DNA of 64,000 bases from Sphingopyxis sp. CCNWLW2 (GTDB lineage: Bacteria; Pseudomonadota; Alphaproteobacteria; Sphingomonadales; Sphingomonadaceae). A model generated the notes under the pieces. The model was given only the letters and a program-made list of their open reading frames with translations, was not told where the DNA came from and made no database searches. Below, in pieces: positions 37,589 through 47,761 of the stretch. Where the stretch lies: contig NZ_JBAWKJ010000001.1 of assembly GCF_037095755.1 (NCBI RefSeq), positions 1,615,001 to 1,679,000 on the forward strand, read 5' to 3'. Both the position numbers and the translations under genes were made by a program. The number at the start of each line of letters is the position of its first letter. Position 1 is the stretch's first letter.

Positions 37589-38068
37589 TCACATCGCCTT
37601 GATATAATCGACCATCTGGCTGACCACGGTCCCCCAGCCGTCGTGGAAGCCCATTTCCTCATGCTTCTGCCGCGCCGCCGAATCGCCGTGGAGCGCGATC
37701 GCCTTGTAGCGCGTGCCGCTGCCGTGCGGGGTCAGGAACAGCCCGGCGGTGAAGAAGGGCGCGGGCGCAGGGCGGAAGCCGGGGAGCAACGTATCGGTGA
37801 AGATCAGCCGTTCGTGGGGCACGACCTCGAGATAGCAGCCGCTGTTCGGGAACTCTTCGCCTTCGGGCGAGCGCATCACGGTGTTGAACGCGCCGCCGGG
37901 GCGCAGGTCGATCGTGCAATCGGTGATCGTCCACGGCTTCGGGACGAACCAGTGCTGCAAATGTTCGGGGGTGGTCCACACCTTCCAGACGAGGTCGACG
38001 GGTACGTCGATCTCGCGGTCGAGCACCAGGTCGAGATCGGGATCGATTTGGGGGAGCGGGAACGTCAT
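37589..38068 (-). CDS. SRPBCC (AHSA1-type) domain protein
   Basis: 159-residue START/Bet v1-like protein of the AHSA1/ActA group, which bind hydrophobic ligands in a helix-grip cavity. Start ATG 38068 has the strong site AGGAGGAAAACC. Motifs: LVLDREIDVPVDLVWKVWTTPEHLQHWF, split in the usual way, TITDCTIDLRPGGAF and GWGTVVSQMVDYI at the end. The start overlaps the ArsR-type regulator stop by four bases (ATGA). Genes of this kind are very often paired with an ArsR-like repressor; the ligand is unknown. Confidence 0.92.
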   Translation of the reverse strand: MTFPLPQIDPDLDLVLDREIDVPVDLVWKVWTTPEHLQHWFVPKPWTITDCTIDLRPGGAFNTVMRSPEGEEFPNSGCYLEVVPHERLIFTDTLLPGFRPAPAPFFTAGLFLTPHGSGTRYKAIALHGDSAARQKHEEMGFHDGWGTVVSQMVDYIKAM

Positions 38069-38433
38069 CGGTTTTCCTCCTTTTTGAGCCTGAGCAGATA
38101 ATCGTCCATGCGGTCGAGCCGGCCTTCCCACAGGCGGCGCTGCGTCCCGAGCCAGTCTTCGGCGAGTCGCAACCGGTCGGGCGCGAGGCTGTAGGTGCGC
38201 ACGCGGCCCACCTTGCGCGAACTGACGAGTCCGCAGCTTTCGAGAATTTTGAGGTGCTCGACGAACGACGGCAGCGCCATTGCATGTTTCGCCGCGAGTT
38301 CGCTGACCGAGGTCGGGCGTTCGCTCAGCCGTTCGAGCACGTCGCGCCGTGTCGGGTCGGCCAGCGCGCGGAAGATGCCGTCGATCATCGCGGGCTGCGC
38401 CGTGACGGGGGCGTCGGGCCGGACTTTCGACAT
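38065..38433 (-). CDS. ArsR-family winged-helix regulator
   Basis: 122-residue transcription factor of the ArsR/SmtB fold, of the subgroup paired with SRPBCC proteins. The wHTH is visible: IFRALADPTRRDVLERLSER, SVSELAAKHAMALPSFVEHLKILE (recognition helix) and GLVSSRKVGRVRTYSL (wing). No metal-binding CVC or DxH motif is present, so it does not look metal-responsive. It heads a three-gene operon. Upstream is a promoter overlapped by a near-perfect 38-bp palindrome, implying autorepression. AAGGAG is 9 bases before the ATG. Confidence 0.93.
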   Translation of the reverse strand: MSKVRPDAPVTAQPAMIDGIFRALADPTRRDVLERLSERPTSVSELAAKHAMALPSFVEHLKILESCGLVSSRKVGRVRTYSLAPDRLRLAEDWLGTQRRLWEGRLDRMDDYLLRLKKEENR

Positions 38434-38455
38434 GGCGGCAGCTCCTTTCGGCTTC

Positions 38456-38502
38456 GATCTAGAATGCGGAAATACTTAGGTCAATACCTTAGTATTTCCG
38501 CA
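38456..38502 (-). promoter_or_regulatory. Promoter and palindromic operator of the ArsR-SRPBCC-DUF998 operon
   Basis: An inverted repeat spans 38465-38502: 17-base arms (TGCGGAAATACTTAGGT and its near complement) with one mismatch and a 4-base centre. On the minus strand a TTGACC -35 (38484-38479) and a TAGATC -10 (38461-38456), 17 bp apart, lie in and beside it, so a bound repressor would cover the -35 box. The -10 is 22 bp from the ArsR-type start codon. Confidence 0.8.
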
Positions 38503-38544
38503 CGGCGAATCGGTGCGCAAAGCGGCGGTGCGAGGAAAAGGGGT

Positions 38545-39630
38545 TTAGCTCGTCGCGAGCGCGCGCGGTGCGGGGCGCTTCGCGGGCTTCGGACGGCGGA
38601 ACCAGAAGGTCCACACGGCAAAGCTGCCGAGCATCGTCATCGCGAGGCCCGAGAGAGTGAGCAATATACGCCAGGTCCAGCCGCCGACCTTCGACGCGTG
38701 GATCGGGAAGGCCATGTTGAACGCCTGCGCCCCGCTGGGCATCGCGAGCGCGTCGCGTGCGCCGAGCAGCTCGCCGGTCGCGGCGTCGAACCACAGGGTG
38801 GAGCGGCCGTTGGGAAGCCATTCGGCCTGCTGGCGCATCCGCAGGCTGATCGGGTCGCCGGGCTTGCGCGGCAGGCTGAGGATGCGGAATTCGGCGTCGG
38901 GAAAGCGCCGCCGTCCTTCCGCCAGCATTGCGGTATAATCGGGCTTTCCGGTAAGCGGACCGCCCTTGTATTTCGGCGGCTCGATCGCCTTCGCCGCCTC
39001 GGCGGGCGAGCCGAAGGGCGCGATCATCACCATCGCGAAGGGGCGGAAGATCATCATCGTGCCGGTGACGATCGAAATCAGCAGCAAAGGCGCGGCAATG
39101 ATGCCGAGATCGCGGTGGTGCATGACGATCGACGGGCGGCTCATCCGTTTCGGCCACAGGCGAAGCTGGAAGGTCTTGCGCGTGCGCCACCACAGGATCG
39201 CGCCCGAAATCACGAAGAACAGCCCGGCGAGTCCCGCGATCCCGATCACCCATTCGCCGCTGTCGCCCGCGAAGAGATGGTGGTGGAAATCGAAGATCCA
39301 TAGTTCCGGCCGCTCCCACTGGCTCGCCCAGCGCGTGACGAGGTCGCCCGACTGGCTGGCATAGGCGCCCGCTTCCTTGCCGAAGCGGAGCTGGTGGAGC
39401 CCGAAGCGTTCGTCGGCATAGATGATGCCCTGCGCGCCCGGCGCCGCCATCAGCCTTTCGGTGGTCGCGGCGACCGTCGTCAGGTCGCCGCGCAGCGGGT
39501 CGCCGGTGCCCGGGAAGCCGATCCACAGATGCTCGTAGAGAAGGATCGTGCCCGACAGGCCGAGCAGCGCGAGCACGAGGCCGATCAGGCCCCCCGTCCA
39601 GCGGTGCAGCGTGTCGAGCAGCTTCATCAT
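38545..39630 (-). CDS. PepSY-domain iron-uptake associated membrane protein
   Basis: 361-residue inner-membrane protein with four hydrophobic helices (LIGLVLALLGLSGTILLYEH, WVIGIAGLAGLFFVISGAI, IIAAPLLLISIVTGTMMIF, LTLSGLAMTMLGSFAVWTFW) and periplasmic PepSY-type segments. FHHHLFAGDSGEWVIG and MHHRDLGI supply His residues as in FegB/PiuB-like reductases that help release iron from siderophores. It is 15 bases downstream of a TonB siderophore receptor, so the pair forms an iron-uptake operon. Start is ATG 39630 (or the next codon ATG) behind GGGAGG. Confidence 0.9.
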   Translation of the reverse strand: MMKLLDTLHRWTGGLIGLVLALLGLSGTILLYEHLWIGFPGTGDPLRGDLTTVAATTERLMAAPGAQGIIYADERFGLHQLRFGKEAGAYASQSGDLVTRWASQWERPELWIFDFHHHLFAGDSGEWVIGIAGLAGLFFVISGAILWWRTRKTFQLRLWPKRMSRPSIVMHHRDLGIIAAPLLLISIVTGTMMIFRPFAMVMIAPFGSPAEAAKAIEPPKYKGGPLTGKPDYTAMLAEGRRRFPDAEFRILSLPRKPGDPISLRMRQQAEWLPNGRSTLWFDAATGELLGARDALAMPSGAQAFNMAFPIHASKVGGWTWRILLTLSGLAMTMLGSFAVWTFWFRRPKPAKRPAPRALATS

Positions 39631-39645
39631 CAGAAACGCCTCCCT

Positions 39646-41892
39646 TTAGAACCTGTAGTCCCAGCCGAGGGTGAAGGTGCGCCCGCGGCCCGCGAAATAG
39701 GAGAGCTGGTCGCTCGGCAGACGCGTGTCGCTTGAATAGTCGATATATTGCTTGTTGAAGAGATTCTGCGCCGACAGGCTGATCCCGCCAAAGCCCGTTT
39801 GGTAACGGACATAGGCGTCGGTCAGCGTGTAGCCGCCGAAATCATTGTCGCGCAGCTTGAGCGGGCTGCCGCGCGCATCGTCGGCGGCGCGCGCCTTGCC
39901 GTCGAAGCGGCGCTTCAGATAGACCTGCGTCTGGATGCGCGCCGAGAAGGGGCCGCTGTTGTAGCTCGCCGCGAGGTTGACGCGGTCGGGCGAAATGTTG
40001 ACCCCGTCGAGGTCGCTGTCGACCTTGCCGTCGGGCACCGCATCGCTGTCGAAGCGGCCGATCAGATGCGCATAGCCGACGTTGAGTTTGAGCCCGTCGA
40101 TCGGCGTCTGGACGCCGAGGTTGACCTCGAGCCCCTGGATTTCGACACGCAGCCGCTGGACGTCGAAGTTGCGGTCGGCGCCCGTGACGAGGAGCTGGCC
40201 CTTGTCGCTCGACGACCAGAAATAGGCGGCGCTCGCGTCGACCGGGCCGCGCTTCACTTCGAAGCCAATCTCGCGGTTGTTCGATACGACGGGCGAGATA
40301 TCGAGGAAATTGTCGATATCGATGCCGGTGCGGTTCACCGCGCGGGTGATGCGGCCGATGTCGGGAACGGTGAAGCCCTCGGCATAGCTTGCATAGGCAC
40401 GGATGCCGTCCCACGGTTCGACGATCACGCCGCCGTTGATCAGCAAATCCTCGAACTTCGGTTTGCCGCCGGCGACGTCGACGCCGCCATAGCTTGCGAG
40501 GCCGCACGGCACGGGCTGCGTGGCGGGCGGCGCGGGGCAGGCGACGAAGGTGGTCGACGCGAGCGTGCGATAATCGTCGATCTTGATCTTCACATTTTCC
40601 CAGCGGACCCCGCCTGCGAGGCGCACAACGCCGTCGAACAGTTTCAGGTTCGCCTGCCCGAAGGGGGCAAGGCTGCGGAAATCGCTCGGCGGCACCCAGC
40701 GGCGGCCAGTCGCGATCAGCGCCTGTTCGGTCTTGTCGACCAGCGCGTCGAACCCGATCGTCAGCGTCAGATCCTCGAAGCCGGGGACCGCGCGTTCGTA
40801 GCTGAACTTGGCGCCGAGCTTGCGGCTGCGGTTCTGCGACTGGTCGAACAGCGTGCCGACGGGGGCGATCGCCGGATCCTGGAAAGTCGCCTGCGTGACG
40901 ATTTCGCCGCCGAAGGTGTCGCGGCTGCGGTTGAAGAAGATCTGGCTGACGAAATTGCCGCCGCCAAGGTCGGTGTCGGTCAGCGACAGCGCGACGCTTT
41001 CGGTGCGACTCTGCGCCGACTTGCCCGGCGGGTTGCCGCGCACCGCGCTGGTGGGCAAGCCGAGCGTGCGGTTGCCGGCGACCGCGACATAGTCGCCGTC
41101 GCCCTTCAGCTCGTAGCGGCTGGCGATCAGGTCGAGGCGAGCGCTCGGCGACAGTTCATAGCCGAGGCGTGCGAAGAAATTCGTCGCCTTGCTGTCCTGC
41201 GTTTCGCCCTGCGTCAGGTTGAGTCCGATCGGGCGGCCCTTCGCGTCGGAAAAGACGCCGCGGATTTCATAAGTTGCGCCGAGCGACGCGTCGAACGCGC
41301 CCGCCTTGTACTGGAAGAGGCCGCCGGCCTTGCCGCCCATCCCGGCCTTCGAAAAATCATTGTCGGCGGTGCCCTGCAGCAGGACGCGGCCCGAAATCCC
41401 CTCTTCGGTCGGCGCGCCGACGGTGACCTGGTTGACGATGCCGCCGGTGCCGCCGATTCCCTGCAAGGCGTTCGACCCGAAGATCAGCTCGACGCGGTCG
41501 ACGAAAAAGCCGTCGATCGTGAAACCGTCGCGGCTGCCGTCGCGCATCGGGGTCGATTGCGGGATGCCGTTGATCGCATAGAGCGGCGAGCGCCCGCGCA
41601 AGGATTCGCCCGAGCCCGAAAGCTTCTGGCGCGTCGGGGAGAAGCTGGGGGTCAGGGTCGCGACCGCGTCGGTGACCGATCCCGAAATCGCGATCTGCTG
41701 ATCGAGCGCATCCTTGTCGATGATGTCGATTGTCAGCGGCAGCGCGCTCGGCGGCAGGATGGTGCGCGCCGCGGTGACGACGATTGTCTCGCCGGCCGCG
41801 CTGTCCGCATCGACGGGGGCGGTGTCCTGTGCGAAGGCGGGCGACGACATCGAGGTGCCCAACAAGGCGGCGGCGGCAATTTTGCGAATCAT
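39646..41892 (-). CDS. TonB-dependent siderophore-type receptor
   Basis: Outer-membrane receptor of 748 residues, probably for a ferric siderophore given the PepSY partner. Start ATG 41892 with AGGAG 7 bases upstream; signal peptide MIRKIAAAALLGTSMSSPAFA. TonB box GETIVVTAAR, plug with LRGRSPLYAINGIPQS and FVDRVELIFGSNALQGIGGTGG, and a C-terminal GRTFTLGWDYRF. Two Fur-like sequences lie at and just upstream of the start, in keeping with iron repression. The ligand itself cannot be told. The gene is upstream of the PepSY gene and divergent from a patatin-like gene. Confidence 0.94.
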   Translation of the reverse strand: MIRKIAAAALLGTSMSSPAFAQDTAPVDADSAAGETIVVTAARTILPPSALPLTIDIIDKDALDQQIAISGSVTDAVATLTPSFSPTRQKLSGSGESLRGRSPLYAINGIPQSTPMRDGSRDGFTIDGFFVDRVELIFGSNALQGIGGTGGIVNQVTVGAPTEEGISGRVLLQGTADNDFSKAGMGGKAGGLFQYKAGAFDASLGATYEIRGVFSDAKGRPIGLNLTQGETQDSKATNFFARLGYELSPSARLDLIASRYELKGDGDYVAVAGNRTLGLPTSAVRGNPPGKSAQSRTESVALSLTDTDLGGGNFVSQIFFNRSRDTFGGEIVTQATFQDPAIAPVGTLFDQSQNRSRKLGAKFSYERAVPGFEDLTLTIGFDALVDKTEQALIATGRRWVPPSDFRSLAPFGQANLKLFDGVVRLAGGVRWENVKIKIDDYRTLASTTFVACPAPPATQPVPCGLASYGGVDVAGGKPKFEDLLINGGVIVEPWDGIRAYASYAEGFTVPDIGRITRAVNRTGIDIDNFLDISPVVSNNREIGFEVKRGPVDASAAYFWSSSDKGQLLVTGADRNFDVQRLRVEIQGLEVNLGVQTPIDGLKLNVGYAHLIGRFDSDAVPDGKVDSDLDGVNISPDRVNLAASYNSGPFSARIQTQVYLKRRFDGKARAADDARGSPLKLRDNDFGGYTLTDAYVRYQTGFGGISLSAQNLFNKQYIDYSSDTRLPSDQLSYFAGRGRTFTLGWDYRF

Positions 41893-41936
41893 TCTCAACT
41901 CCTGTTCGCAGGCGCCGCTAATGAGAGCAATTCGCA
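41883..41936 (-). promoter_or_regulatory. Two candidate Fur boxes at the siderophore-receptor start
   Basis: Box 1, 41883-41897 (plus strand TGCGAATCATTCTCA), matches 11 of 14 fixed positions of the 7-1-7 Fur pattern TGATAAT-N-ATTATCA and spans the ATG. Box 2, 41922-41936 (TGAGAGCAATTCGCA), matches 9 of 14. Consensus is from memory of the family. Overlap of box 1 with codons 1-3 could be chance. Confidence 0.45.
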
Positions 41937-42036
41937 TAAGCAAGGAAAAAGCCGCGATGCAGCGACCATTTTTTCATTTCGCCCGGGTTCGTGGAAAAAT
42001 CGCCACAGTGCCGAAAAGCGCGCTATCAGATTGCCA

Positions 42037-44349
42037 ATGCGGGAAAAGGAACTGCGCTTCGCCCTGATTTGCTACGGCGGCATCAGCCTCGCCGTCTATA
42101 TGCATGGCATCACGAAAGAAGTCTGGCGGCTTGCGGCGGCGTCGCGCGCCTTTCACGACGGCGCGCCGCTGAGCGGGGCGGGCAAAGTCTATGGCGAGCT
42201 GCTCGCGGGAATCGCGGCGCGCAGCAACGTACAGCTTCGTGTGCTTGCCGACATCGTCGCGGGCGCCAGCGCGGGGGGCATCAACGGCATCTTCCTCGCG
42301 CGCGCGCTGGCGACGGGGCAGTCGCTCGACCCGCTGACCGGCCTGTGGCTCGACGGCGCCGATGTCGACAAGTTGATCGACCCCGATGCACGGCCGCTGT
42401 CGGCGGCGACCAAATTCTGGGCGGTGCCGATCGCCGGCTGGATGATGAAAAAGCGCGGTAACGCGATCGACCGCACCGTCGGCGAAGGCGCGCAGGACGA
42501 GGTGCGCGTCAAGCTCTCGCGCTTCGTCCGCGCGCGCTGGTTCGAACCGCCCTTCGGCGGCGAAACCTTCACGAACCTGCTGTTCGATGCGTTCGACGCG
42601 ATGGATGCGGGGCCGCGCGGGCCGGTGCTGGTGCCGGACGGACAGCCGGTCGACCTGTTCGTCTCGGTCACCGATTTTGCGGGGCACAGCGTGCCGCTCG
42701 CGCTCAACAGCCCGGCGCGCGTGACCGAGGACGAGCATCGGTTGATGCTGCATTTTCGCGCGGACAGCCGTCTCGGCAAGCGGCTCGACGATGTTCCGGG
42801 ACTGACCGCGGCGGCGCGCGCGACGGCGAGTTTTCCCGGTGCCTTTCCGCCCTTCACCTTGCGCGAACTCGACCGCGTGCTCGAAAAGCGCCAGATCGCA
42901 TGGCCGGGCCGCGAGGCTTTCATCCATGCGCAGCTTCCGGCGGGCGGCGAAGGCGATCCCGCCGATCGCGTGTTGATCGACGGCTCGGTGCTCGCGAATG
43001 CGCCCTTCCGGCCCGCGATCGCGGCGCTGAAACAGCGTCCGGCGCGGCGCGAGATCGACCGCCGTTTCGTCTATATCGACCCCAAGCCCGATTATCGCTC
43101 GATCAGCTTCGGCAAGCCGGGCGAACAGGTGGCGGGCGAGGGAGCGCGGCTTCCGGGTTTTCTGGCGACGATATTGGGGGCGCTGTCCGAAATTCCGCGC
43201 GAACAGCCGATCCGCGAGAATGTCGAGGCGATCGAGGGGATGTCGCGCCGCATTCGCCGGATGCAGCATATCGTCGACGCGATGAAGGTCGAGGTCGAGG
43301 AACAGGTCGCGGCGTTGTTCGGCACCACCTTCTTTCTCGATACGCCGACGGTCGCGCGGCTCGAAAAATGGCGCGCCAAGGCGCAGGATCAGGCGGCGGC
43401 GCGCGCGGGCTTTGCCTTTGCGCCCTATGGCCACCTCAAGCTGTCGGCGGTGATCGAAGAGATGGCGGGCCTGATCGACCGGCTGTTGCCGCCCGAGGGC
43501 GCGGTGCACCAGGCGAACCGGCGCCTTGCGTTATGGAACGAGGCGCGCGCGCGCGGGCTCGACCGGATTTCGGGGAAAAAAGGTGCCGGCGCGAGCAGCG
43601 ATGCGGTCGTCTTTTTCCGCACCCACGACCTCGGCTTTCGCATCCGCCGCCTGCGTTTCCTCGCGCGCGAACTCGACACCGCGGTCGAGGCGACGCGCGA
43701 CGGCCGCGACCCGGTGTGCGAGGACATGCGCGAGGCGATCTTCACCGCGCTTGGCCTCTATCTCGACCGGCAGGGCGACAGCTGGCTCGCCGACCTCGAC
43801 CTGCCCGCCGACGCCGGGCCCGGCGACTGGATCGATGCGATCGCGGCGCGGCGCGACCTCCGCACGGTCGATGGCGAGGCCGATGCGCTGATCGCTGCGG
43901 GGCTCGCCGCGATGCCCAAGGGCGACCGGCGCACGCTGCTGCTCGCCTATCTCGGCTACCCCTTTTACGACATCGCGACTTTGCCGTTGCTGCAGGGCGA
44001 GGGGTTCGACGAATTTGACCCGATCAAGATCGACCGCATCTCGCCGTCGGACGCGACCGCGATCCGCACCGGCGGCGCGGCGGCGATGCTCAAAGGGGTT
44101 GAGTTCAACAGCTTCGGCGCCTTCTTCAGCCGCGCGTACCGCGAGAATGACTATTTGTGGGGTCGGCTCCACGGCGCCGACCGGCTGATCGACATCGTGG
44201 CGTCGAGCGTCGGCGGTGACGGGGCGCTGGCGGGCGAGGATCTGAAGGCGATCAAGCGCCGCGCGTTCCATGCGATACTGGACGAGGAGGAGGGGCGCTT
44301 GCCTAAGGTGAAGGCGCTGATCGACGAGCTGCGGGGTGAGATCGGCTAG
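42037..44349 (+). CDS. Large patatin-like phospholipase-related protein
   Basis: 770-residue protein with an N-terminal patatin domain: the oxyanion region CYGGISLAVYMHGI, the nucleophile elbow GASAGG (Ser78) and the catalytic Asp in LIDGSVLANAPF. Ser-Asp dyad is intact, so lipid acyl hydrolase activity is plausible. The long C-terminal half (about 400-770) is helical, with no domain I recognise. No signal peptide, so cytoplasmic. Length and layout match the patatin-related family TIGR03607. It is divergent from the siderophore receptor, stands alone, and is followed by a palindromic repeat element. Start ATG 42037; ribosome site is weak. Confidence 0.88.
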   Translation: MREKELRFALICYGGISLAVYMHGITKEVWRLAAASRAFHDGAPLSGAGKVYGELLAGIAARSNVQLRVLADIVAGASAGGINGIFLARALATGQSLDPLTGLWLDGADVDKLIDPDARPLSAATKFWAVPIAGWMMKKRGNAIDRTVGEGAQDEVRVKLSRFVRARWFEPPFGGETFTNLLFDAFDAMDAGPRGPVLVPDGQPVDLFVSVTDFAGHSVPLALNSPARVTEDEHRLMLHFRADSRLGKRLDDVPGLTAAARATASFPGAFPPFTLRELDRVLEKRQIAWPGREAFIHAQLPAGGEGDPADRVLIDGSVLANAPFRPAIAALKQRPARREIDRRFVYIDPKPDYRSISFGKPGEQVAGEGARLPGFLATILGALSEIPREQPIRENVEAIEGMSRRIRRMQHIVDAMKVEVEEQVAALFGTTFFLDTPTVARLEKWRAKAQDQAAARAGFAFAPYGHLKLSAVIEEMAGLIDRLLPPEGAVHQANRRLALWNEARARGLDRISGKKGAGASSDAVVFFRTHDLGFRIRRLRFLARELDTAVEATRDGRDPVCEDMREAIFTALGLYLDRQGDSWLADLDLPADAGPGDWIDAIAARRDLRTVDGEADALIAAGLAAMPKGDRRTLLLAYLGYPFYDIATLPLLQGEGFDEFDPIKIDRISPSDATAIRTGGAAAMLKGVEFNSFGAFFSRAYRENDYLWGRLHGADRLIDIVASSVGGDGALAGEDLKAIKRRAFHAILDEEEGRLPKVKALIDELRGEIG

Positions 44350-44355
44350 AAAATT

Positions 44356-44433
44356 CGTCATCCCCGCGAAGGCGGGGACCCAGTGGCTACCGTGGTTTGC
44401 TCAAACTGGGTTCCCGCTTTCGCGGGAATGACG
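44356..44433. repeat. Intergenic palindromic repeat element A
   Basis: Two arms of about 29 bases (left begins CGTCATCCCCGCGAAGGCGG, right ends CGCGGGAATGACG) form a long imperfect inverted repeat, each arm holding its own small hairpin. It fills the space between the convergent patatin and dnaJ genes. A related element is at 45598-45681. Such GTCATNCC...GGNATGAC elements are common between genes in alphaproteobacteria. Confidence 0.8.
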
Positions 44434-44452
44434 AGGATTGTTGGGGCGACGG

Positions 44453-45580
44453 CTAGTCCGTCAGATCGTCCCACATTTCCTTGATGCGACCGAAAAAGCC
44501 TTGGCTCGCGGGGCATTCCTCGCCCGTCTCTGTCTCGCGGAATTCTGAGAGCAATTCCTTCTGCCGCGCGGTGAGCCTCGTCGGCGTCTCGACGTCGATC
44601 TGGACGACAAGGTCGCCGTGGCCGCGGCCGTTGAGCACCGGCATGCCCGCGCCGCGCTGGCGCAGCTGCTTGCCCGACTGGATGCCCGCGGGGATCGCGA
44701 TGTCGTGCTTCTTGCCGTCGAGGCCCGGAATGGCGATCTCGCCGCCCAATGCCGCGGTGGTGAAGCTGATCGGCGCGCGCGTGAACAAGGTCGTGCCCTC
44801 GCGTTCGAACACCTTGTGCCGCGCCATGTGCAAGAAAATGTAGAGGTCGCCCGGCGCCGCGCCGCGCGCGCCGCTCTCGCCCTCGCCCGACAGGCGGATG
44901 CGCGTGCCCTCGTCGACCCCGGCAGGGATGTTGACGGTCAGCGTCTTGCGCCGGTCGACGCGGCCTTCGCCATGGCATGAATTGCAGGGATCGGCGATGA
45001 CCTCGCCCGCGCCCTGACAGGTCGGGCAGGTACGCTCGACCATGAAGAAACCCTGCTGCGCGCGCACCTTGCCGTGGCCCGCGCAAGTGGTGCAGCGGTT
45101 GGTCTGGGTGCCGGGCTTGGCGCCCGATCCGTCGCAGGTGTCGCAGCGCGCCGCGACATCGACCTGAATCTCGCGCGTCACGCCGGCAAAGGCGTCCTCG
45201 AGCTTGATCTCCATGTCGTAGCGCAGGTCCGCGCCGCGCGCGGGGCCGCGCTGCTGGCGCCCGCCGCCGAAGGCCGAGCCGAAGATCGATTCGAAAATAT
45301 CGCCGATGTCGCCGAAATCGGCGCCATTGCCGCCACCGAAACCGCCGTTGCCGTTGACGCCGGCCTTGCCGAAACGATCATAGGCGGCGCGCTTCTGCGG
45401 GTCCTTCAGGCAGTCATAGGCTTCGCTGATCGCCTTGAAGCGCGCTTCGCTGTTGTCGCACCCCGGATTCTTGTCGGGGTGATATTTCATCGCGAGCTTG
45501 CGGTAGCTCGCCTTCAGCGCGGCATCGTCGGCGGTGCGCTCGACTTCCAGCAGTTCGTAATAATCGATGTCGAGTGACAT
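44453..45580 (-). CDS. dnaJ: Chaperone protein DnaJ
   Basis: Hsp40 co-chaperone of 375 residues that delivers substrates to DnaK and stimulates its ATPase. J domain with MKYHPDKNPG (HPD motif, about residue 33), Gly/Phe-rich linker (about 75-115), four CxxCxGxG zinc repeats (CDTCDGSGAK, CTTCAGHGK, CPTCQGAGE, CNSCHGEG) and the C-terminal substrate domain. A normal class-A DnaJ. It is downstream of dnaK in the same direction but 116 bases away, with a palindromic repeat in between. Confidence 0.98.
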   Translation of the reverse strand: MSLDIDYYELLEVERTADDAALKASYRKLAMKYHPDKNPGCDNSEARFKAISEAYDCLKDPQKRAAYDRFGKAGVNGNGGFGGGNGADFGDIGDIFESIFGSAFGGGRQQRGPARGADLRYDMEIKLEDAFAGVTREIQVDVAARCDTCDGSGAKPGTQTNRCTTCAGHGKVRAQQGFFMVERTCPTCQGAGEVIADPCNSCHGEGRVDRRKTLTVNIPAGVDEGTRIRLSGEGESGARGAAPGDLYIFLHMARHKVFEREGTTLFTRAPISFTTAALGGEIAIPGLDGKKHDIAIPAGIQSGKQLRQRGAGMPVLNGRGHGDLVVQIDVETPTRLTARQKELLSEFRETETGEECPASQGFFGRIKEMWDDLTD

Positions 45581-45597
45581 AGGGGCCCCCTCTTCAA

Positions 45598-45681
45598 CCC
45601 GTCACCCCGGCGAAAGCCGGGGTCGCTATCGGGCTGGCGGTGCCTTGCCGAGAGCGATGCCAGCCTTCGCCGGCATGACGG
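45598..45681. repeat. Intergenic palindromic repeat element B
   Basis: Inverted repeat between dnaK and dnaJ. The left arm CCGTCACCCCGGCGAAAGCC and the right arm ending TTCGCCGGCATGACGG pair across about 28 bases. It is related to element A at 44356-44433. It could act as an mRNA processing or attenuation site between the two chaperone genes. Confidence 0.75.
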
Positions 45682-45696
45682 ATGAAGATCATTTTC

Positions 45697-47607
<1,911 letters not shown>

Positions 47608-47673
47608 TGGTATTCAGTCCTTGTTGCTTTTCTGGCGCCCTGAAAAGGCACGCCGTCCATGGGTTTATGGGGG

Positions 47674-47703
47674 CGATATAGGTGCGCTAATCCTTGGCAC
47701 AAG
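47674..47703 (-). promoter_or_regulatory. Sigma-32-type heat-shock promoter of dnaK
   Basis: On the minus strand CTTG (47703-47700), 17 bases, then CCTATATCG (47682-47674). This matches the alphaproteobacterial heat-shock pattern CTTG-N17/18-CYTATMTNNG (recalled from the literature) at all but the last base. The -10 is about 66 bases from the dnaK ATG. Confidence 0.7.
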
Positions 47704-47761
47704 GGCTTTCAGGGCTTATCGAGGGCGTGAAAACGACGCGCTTTTACGGAGTCCTCCCAAA

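Noticed and set aside
39748-42036. Long open frame on the plus strand opposite the siderophore receptor, continuous with the patatin gene
   Set aside because: It is antisense to a clear receptor and reads as an Arg/Glu/Asp-rich GC artefact. Only the part from ATG 42037 resembles a protein family.
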